Of a stretch of DNA of 64,000 bases, positions 34,601 through 43,600 are shown one piece after another. Source of the DNA: Enoplolaimus lenunculus. Its lineage: Eukaryota; Nematoda; Enoplea; Enoplida; Thoracostomopsidae. Both the position numbers and the translations under genes were made by a program. Location of the stretch: contig JASANG010001337.1 of NCBI GenBank assembly GCA_030248215.1, forward strand, positions 62,001 through 126,000, written 5' to 3'. The first letter of the stretch is position 1. Each line of letters begins with the position of its first letter. The notes beneath the pieces were generated by a model. That model saw only the letters and a list, made by a program, of their open reading frames with translations, ran no database searches and had not been told where the DNA came from.

Positions 34601-37600
34601 CCAGAAATTGTATGCGACATAGAAAAGTACCAACCTTGCTTATAAGTTTAGTCATCTGAAATCCATGCACGCCCCACTTCAAAGTTTTTGGCTTCACTGG
34701 CATGCTGAGCTGGTTACAGGCTTGGTAAGCGTCTCTGGTGGTCCATGAACTTTGCCATCAATACTGGAACCAGAAATTGTGAGCAGAGGCGCAAGAACAT
34801 TTCTTGACGGGAAGAACACTTTTTCAAAAACAAATTTCTTCCGGAGGGGCGAAGATATACGTAAATGGCGTTATCCTTGACCTTCACTCTCCATATCTGC
34901 GGCCCTGAGTGCCATTATCTTTTGATATTTATCAAACTAAAAACGACGTTTTTGTCAAAAGCGGCATACAAGGGAATTGACGACTCTTACATGCAAGGTT
35001 GAATAGTTTCCAGGGGGTCAAAATTCTTCCAGAAGGCAGAGCATTTAGCCGCATTCTAGTAACAGGCCGGTAAACGGTGTCTGTACATATTTCTGTAGTT
35101 TGATGAAATTAATTTTACGCAGAACATATATAACTGATTTCTCCACAGCAAGGGGGGGGGCGGGGGCCCCCAACAGTTTTGGAAATTTTTATTTCCCCCC
35201 GGCGAAAACTTTGCCACCCCCCGGAAAGGCCCCCGGCGTATTTTCGGCCGCCCCCCAGCAAATTTTTTACTGGGGGCCCCCAGCACTTCTAAGCCGAAAC
35301 AATAATTTTCAATGTTAAAACATAAAGACCTGGACTTTTTTTGAGGCGGACATTCGGCAAAATGTGATTTTATATTACGCTGAGTTATCATAATTTGTTA
35401 ATAGCGTTGCAAATACCCGTAGTAACTAATACAATTCAATAATGAATTGAAAAAGCACAATTATATAAAGACCGTTTCAGGGCGTGCAGCATTCGAAAGT
35501 ACCTTGCAGCAACAAGTTCAACCCGCCTGAGCCTTATGATAAACTGAAGCTGTGACTAATATACAAAATATATGTTAATCACAGTTTCAGTTATAGATTA
35601 TCTATATTTTATATAATTGTGCTTCCTTCAACTTCTGGTAAAGTTGTCTGTAATATTAGTTAAAATTATTGTTATTAGTATTTGCGGGGAATTTTTGTCA
35701 TGTTGAGCGATGAGTAATCTTCAGTTGAGTTGGAAACACGATCTAGAATAAAAAATGGTCCAAAAAGTCGGCTTTCAAAATTTTAAGCCTACCCCAGGAC
35801 CCCCCAGATCATCTGGCCCCCCCAGGACCCCCCAGATCACCTGGGGCCCCCAGGAAAACTGCCCCCAGCAAAATTAGCTGTCACTCAGAAAACTCCTGGG
35901 GCCCCCCAGGAAACGCCCCCCGGCGGAAATTTTCAAGCTGTGGAGAAGCCAGTATAACTTTAAACACTCTTCACAAGAGTTACCAGGCGATGTAATGATA
36001 TTTAAGCTAAATGTAGAATTCCAAAAATACTCTGCGTACCTGTAAATCGGATGAAACATTATCAAGAGATCAGATTCGTCCCAATTCCATTGTTTCTGAA
36101 AGTACACATGTTCAAATACAAACATTATCCCTGAAATATTTTTAAAATAATCGGCCCGTATAAGATCAAAGGCGCAACGACTAACGTATTTTTTGCTTAG
36201 GCTTAGGCTTATGCTTAGGAATATGTTTATGTTACTGTTACGGCCACGTTCTATAGATTGGATAATGTAGCGACACGTAAAATGTTATCGAGTTATCGAT
36301 ACAACGTCATTTTATTCCCATAGCAAGCTCACCTTGCACGGGGGGATAAAAATTTTCAGGACTGGCATACAAGGGTTTTCGATCACTTACAAGCAAGGTT
36401 GAAAATTTTGTAGAGGACGGGGTCAAGTTCTACCTGGCCCGTCTCGTTTCGAGTTCACTTCATTTCAGGCAAGCACCTATTGCTACACATTAGATAAGCT
36501 TTGACGAATTTTATCGAGACAAAATGTCAAGATTCACCGTCGCAATAATCAAACATCGCATCCAGGTTCATAGCCAAACCGATGACAGGGGCCTTAGTCC
36601 CTTTAGCAACATTGTTTCCTCCACAAAAACGTCAACACCGTTCGTATTAACTGATATAAAATCTCCGCATGGATGTCTTGAAATTTTTTCGTTTCGCCAA
36701 GTATGCTGGTGAGTTGGCTACGAACCTGATGTTGCAAAAGTTTCCAAAAGGTACAATAATTAAATCGGTCTATAACTCCACCTTGTGTTTCCTTTCGCGC
36801 ATCACTTTGACACCCTCAACTGACACTGTCATGTTAATTTTGGTCTTTTTCAAGCCACGTGCTTTAAATTCAAACTGAAATCGAACAGCAAAAATATAAA
36901 TATTTTGTCGTCAAACTGTATCCTCAGTATATATAAATAAATAAATAAATGAATATATACATATATTACATGCATATATATGTATATATGTATATATACA
37001 TACATATATATACATGTCATATATGTATATATGTATATATATTTATAATTTAAAGTTGTGCAATTACTTCCGTAAGCGACCTTACAACGTTATACTTACA
37101 TATCATCTAACTTGTGTTTCAATTTTATAGGTTCAGCGGAAACACATCGTGCAGCAAAACGTGAAAAACTCTAAGTAGTAAATAACCAAAAATTATGAAT
37201 TTATGAAAAGAATCAATAGCCTAATTAGCTGGCTATAAATACTATCAAATGCTCTATCACCGTACCAACTCAGAAATGTATCTGCATTACCATCAATTGT
37301 GCGTTTTACCAAGTCCTACTAACCTAGATTTTGCAATTGAGACTATTCTTAAGCGCTTATTTATTCATTTGTCTATACTACTATTAGACCAGTTACATTT
37401 GTTTATAAATATATTCAAAAGTTTTAGGTTCACCGAAACGGTACAACTAAAATCAGACCTAAGAACCAAAGCAGTAACCGTACGAAGTAGAACTCATGTT
37501 ACCTTTAAGGTCGTCCCGGTTTCTGGTGGGTCTGTAAAACAATAGGCTTACACTCTAGACTACAATTTTTTGCTTAGGCTAAGGCTTAGGCTTAGACTTA

Positions 37601-40600
37601 GGCTTAGGAGTACGCTGTTTCAACGCTTAGGTTTAGACTTAGGTTTAGGAATACGCTTAATCTACTGTTACAGCCCTAAAAGTAACATTGGCCCGAAGTC
37701 GATTCTCTACATCTAACCGCATGGCTGCCTACGCCGAAACGGGACGATCCTAATCGATAAAGCACGAGCGATCAAAACTTACCCGAACCCGACGCATTGC
37801 AGCAACAATTTCAACTCGACTCGTTGGACGTGGAATTTCCATGCTTCCAATATACTGAAGTGAAAACAAACAATGCCAACTGCAAACATACTGCGAAGTT
37901 GCGTCACAACCGCTTTTGCAATCACCCCCCAACAGACATGGTAAACTGTTCTGAACGCAATGCATTGTATGAAATATATATGGTTTTTTAGTTTCAAAAT
38001 ATTCAACGACCCTCGCCTTATGGAACACGTTATTGGTATTTGGTATTTGACGAATTTTATTTTAAGAAGCAATCTTTTATCCAATCTATTTTTATCGCTA
38101 TGGCACACCTTAAACTAATTGCGTTAAAGGTAAAACTCCGGAAGCATAGCTTCGCGGTATGCCCTATATACTTGGACGGTTAATCTGTTGCTTGCTCGCG
38201 CCGCATCTGAACGCGCCAGACATAAAGGGTCTTATATGCAGTGGGGTTTTCGCGCTGTGTAGTCCAATGATTGGCGCGTTCAGATAGCCAAACGCAAGGA
38301 AGTTCGAACCGTTTAACTTTCAACAGACTGACGTAATGGTAGAAACAGATTTAAAAGAAAATAATTATTTTTGAATAATTGGCTCTTGTAAACTTTCCCT
38401 CCAAGCCCGTGACCAGCTCACGTTGCTATGGGGGTTGCAAACTTTTAGGAGGTGCATAAAAGAGTTTGCGATGATTTACAAGCAAGCTGGAAGTGCATAA
38501 GTAACTCCAGGCCAAAATAAATTTGAGCTCGAAGCTTTACAGCATACTTAAGTTTTGAAAGTACGTTCCTAAGTATATTGCATTATCGCTCAAGCTTTTG
38601 ACACAAGACACGTTTAATTCAACAGATAGTTGCAATACCGTATATATCAGTACATGAAGGGCGGGTTGAAAATAAATAACAGTTCGTATCCGAATAACAG
38701 GGGGACACCATCTGGTGAGGCCAAATAAATATCAATCAATCCCCTCTCTTATTCGGGTCATAACGTAAGCCTAAGCCGGCGTCTGTGGGCGGGAGTACAC
38801 AACAACCAAACAAGTTTTAAAACAGTATTAAATCATAATCTCTCATCTAATAATTTCCAACAGAAACAGTTGTTTTTAGCGAATGTTTCCGAATTTTGTC
38901 GTTCAGTGCGTTTGGCTTTGACCTGATGCTAATTTGAAAACTTTTCTAAGTGCCGACACTTTACAAAAAACAAGCATTAAAACAAAGTTAAAATTTGTAA
39001 ATTAAAATTGAAAATAACATTAAACAACTTTAAGTTTGTTTCATCTCCTTTGGACACAAATCAAACTTGGACAATGATGATATACTTTGAACGAAAGTTA
39101 ATTGAAAATCAATGTTCGAAGACAGTTCAACATTACAATTACCTTCGTATTATAATTATCTTGACCAGTGTGCAAAACTCTGAATCTGAATGTTGATGCC
39201 AGGATTTAATATCTGGCAGGTATAACCAGATTTAGAAACATTTTGCGACCAAGCCGGGCCCGTAGCCAAGGTGGGGGGCAGGGGGGCTAACCCCGTTAAA
39301 AAATTTTGCCCGCCCCCTAGAAAATTTTCATCCTTGCTTGTAACTCATTCACAACCTTTGAATGCCCCTGCTGAACGATTTTTAGCCCCACCCCTAGCAA
39401 GGCGAGCTGGCTACGGGTCTGAACCAAACATAGCAAGGGGCATAAGGTTGATTTGTATTTCAGAATCAAGTCGGTTATTCTAAAACCTGTTTAGTGTCAT
39501 TTTGTTGGTCTCCCTTTAAATTTCTATGAAGGATATATCCCCTATCCATCGATACTCATTTTAGAGACTAAGGCTATAATCAACCAGGGCTTGGTCTAAA
39601 CAATAACCGTATACTTCCACAAGAAATAGCATTCTAAACAGGTCTCAAACAACCTTAACAGCGTTGGCTCAAATTAGACACAAGGTCGTATCAAATTTCT
39701 CTGGTATCTTACACAAGTAAAAATATAATTAGCTATACTATTGGCCGTGCTCAAGCTTTAGGGTTTGCCTAAACCACTGGTATATGCAGGATTTTATTAT
39801 TATTTTGGGAATTTTGGAAGGGGGGCGGGAGATAGATGTCTGAGCAATGAGCGAATATCCTTTTCCAAACAATTATAATATATTTCTTGACCACAAAAAG
39901 ATAGAAAGTTAATTGTAAAGCATGTAATAATACATATTTCATATATTTCCTTAGCATATGCCGAAAATGGCTAAATAAGGTTCGCAAATTGTGAGCTATC
40001 TATTTTTAGGCATTCAATTAAGCAGTGTCGGCGGAGGTACGGAATATGGTCCCCTTAGGAATTAAATAAAAAATAGTGCATTTTATAGATTTCGACGCAC
40101 TGAGTTCAACGGTACCAATTTTAGCAGTGCCGGACCACCGGTTTGCTAGTTATAACCCTTTAAATTTAAACTTTTTACCATATAAAACATGTGTATATTT
40201 TACGAACATGATGTGAATGACAGATACTTACTGTTCCAATTCTTGCATGTTCGCAATATAATTTCGAGTGCAGTAACTTTTGAACCGTTGGTCATGCAGC
40301 CATAAAATTGAATTCAGCTTGTCGATATCTATAGTAGGTTGAACCTCTTTTCATCAAAATCGTAGGGAGTCCCGATTCCGTACCTCCGCCAGCAGTGTCT
40401 AATATAATTTGTTTAATGCAAATACGATGGACATAAGCAATATACCCTCACGAAATTTCTACAGACAAGTAAAAAACAGTATAATCAGTTTCTCCTTCTG
40501 CATCCCAGAGGCCAACAAAAACTACCTTTTTCGACAGATCATATCCTTCCGACAAAACCTGGCTAGTGTCGCTGGGTAGCCAGTTTTATGTTTTTTAATT

Positions 40601-43600
40601 GAAAAATTCACTTTTACTAATCAAATATTAGTAAAAGATAGACGCCACATTAAGTAGGTTTGCTAAGTTTTAGACAAACTATCCACAACGAAAGGTTATG
40701 ACGACAACTGCTTATAGTTGGTATAGTTGGGAGGCTGATTTAAGATATTCGGCACTAGGGTCGGTCTGTGTAGCTGGTTCATTAAACTCGGGTGAGCCAG
40801 GCCGAAAATCGTTTAAAAGGACCAATGATATGCTGCGACTTATAGATTAGACGGTGCTAAAACGTTTCTAATTGGGGCAAAAAGTTTTTTGAACTGCGGA
40901 ATTCGCCATTTGATCTGCTGTGTTCCCCTCTTTAAAATAGCTAGCGCCTCGTGCTTCAGGGTAGAAATTTCTGAACCCACAGCTGAACCAAACAAACAAC
41001 ACGATTTGTTGTTTAGACCTCCCATTTGTATTCATTAATCTAAGATTTCTGTTGTTGTTTTGTGTAAATTAGGTAAACTAAAATTTGTATGGACTGCGCA
41101 GTTAGCACTTGTAACCTTCTTAGTTTATTATTTACAGGATGCAACCGGAGGTGAAAAAACACGCATAGAATGAGAGATGAACAAAATTTACCGGAGCCGG
41201 AACTGAAGACAGAGGCGAAGCATAATTAAGTAATAAAAAGTTATGCTGAATTTACTAAATAATAATAATCTGCAAAGCGTTGTCTAAACAATGTTTTGTT
41301 GAATTTGCCTTTGGAGCAAGCAATTAACGCAGTCAAGGTTGACCCCCCAAGACAACTAACACCCTGAAACGCGCACCTTTTGTAATTATACAACATAATT
41401 TCGATAACAAATTTTCATAAATTGTGGCAGACATTCTGCAAGAACCGCAGCCGCGGCAGGCGATATTCCGCCGGAGCCGAACGCAAACCTTCGATTGTAC
41501 CCTAATAGTAGTCTCGTCGCAGTTTCTGCCTATCCAATTACTTTTCAATTTACACGTATGCTCCTGACAGCCATATAATATCGTGCACTCTATACGCAAA
41601 AATTTTTTGTGATAAAATGACAAGATCTTTTGCATTCTTTCTGTCAAAAATTTTCTGGTTCCACCGGTGGATACCTGTGTACGCAGAGTACCAAATATGC
41701 TTCGGAACCTTTAACCAGTTTTTCAAAATATCTACGACTGTATTTTCCAAAATCATAGAACCCAAATATGTTGAGTATACAAGTTTAATCGTATGATAAT
41801 CAAATTTGTACTCTGGAAAAATATGCCCAAAATACTTTAAAAAATCGAAAAAATAATCTTATATACTCATGTACTTAATTTATTTATTAAACACGCTAAC
41901 GGATCTTGACGGGTGCGGCGTACGCCCCGCCAATCAGAAAATGTTTTGTGTTAAAATGGTAACGTTCCTTATCTTACAATTTTTCGTGTCAGAAAATTCG
42001 CGCAAGCATACAGTAAATATTGCGTTTCGTAACTTTTGCCAGCCGGAGCGCAGTCAAAAATTTCTGATTACACCACAGATTAAACATGACCGTTCTATTT
42101 AATAAACCTCAAATAGCAGAACACACCTACGTTACATCTTGTGTTAGCATTACGTGTCTACCTGGGATGCCACTAAATCATACTCATGTCATAAGCCAGT
42201 GGCGATTCCAGGATGGTGGGGCAGGTATCCGCCCCGCCTGCCCTGATGTGCTGAAATTTTGACGATGCAGATGGTTTTTCTAAAGCTCACAATATGTTTT
42301 CCGATCAAATAGGTGAAAAATACGACGAGATTACAATCACTACGTAATATAAGATTTTTTTGCGCCGTCAGCAGAATACAAAGAATCTCCTCCCACAGGA
42401 AAATCCTGGATCCGTCACTATGCTTAGCAGTATCGAACTGGATCGGATAAATCCGGAATGTTTCTACGGACCGCTCAACGTACTGCTGTGGTCTGATCTG
42501 ATCCGATCCGTGTCCGGTCCAGAGTCGTAGAGTTTCTGACTGGTACAGTCCTACATGTGTAGTATCACATCAAAGGACGGCTGAATTGATAAATAAGTTA
42601 TTCAAATGTATACTGTACCGGATAGAATTAGATGACTTCCGGTATGGACCGGCAGTCCACAGCAAATGCAGGAACGCTCTGGGGTCCGTATATACTGCAA
42701 AAAATGGTGAGTCAAGTTGACTCTCTTCGAAATAGGCTTTTCTGGACTACACAAACTGAATCAAAATTGTACTCAGCCAGAGTCAAATTGAGTCGAATTT
42801 GCCTATGGCGAAGTACAATTTTGATTCAGTTTGTGTAGTCAGGAAAAGCCTATTTCGGACAGAGTCAATTTGGACTCACCATTTCTTGCAGTATATACTG
42901 CAAGATGTAATCGTCCAGCGTTATGCGGTCCGGTTTACTACCCGAGACCGTACCGCCGACCATCCGGATGGTTGCAGTCGGTTCTGTCCGCATCACCGCT
43001 TTTGCAATCCATCGTGTAAACCACTGAACTATGCTGCCTTTCCTGTCTAGTGAACAATGTACTTAAAAAGTGCCACTAATGTGTTCAGTCTAAACAGTCT
43101 TGCTGAAATGATGAATATTGAAAAAGTATACATGAAATATATTCGTCCCGTGAAATATTACTGGTAAATAACAAAAAATAGACACTTTTACTGGCTTTCG
43201 TTCAAAATCAAGCAGTCTGTGGCAGAGTGAGCACGAACTCTCACCCTCATGCTTAATAGACAGACGCGCTGAACCACTCGACCACGACTCACAGTCAATT
43301 CAGCTGAACATGCGCCCGTAGCCAGCTCGTCTGGTTAGGGGGGATTTTTCAAAACGGACAAACAAGGAGTTTCGTTGACTTACAAGCAAGGTTGAAAAAT
43401 TCTTGGGGGGGCAATATTCTTTCAGGGGCTCAGGATTACGGGTCCGCAACAGAATGGTTACGAATACGTGCTCTTGACGAATTAATAGCGCTTGTTTAAA
43501 CTGAATGCTGTCATAGGAAACTTTTAGCTGGTACGCAATGAAAATACGACAAACATGCTAGAACGATACAGAGTACAAAATGAACACCACATTGAACTCG

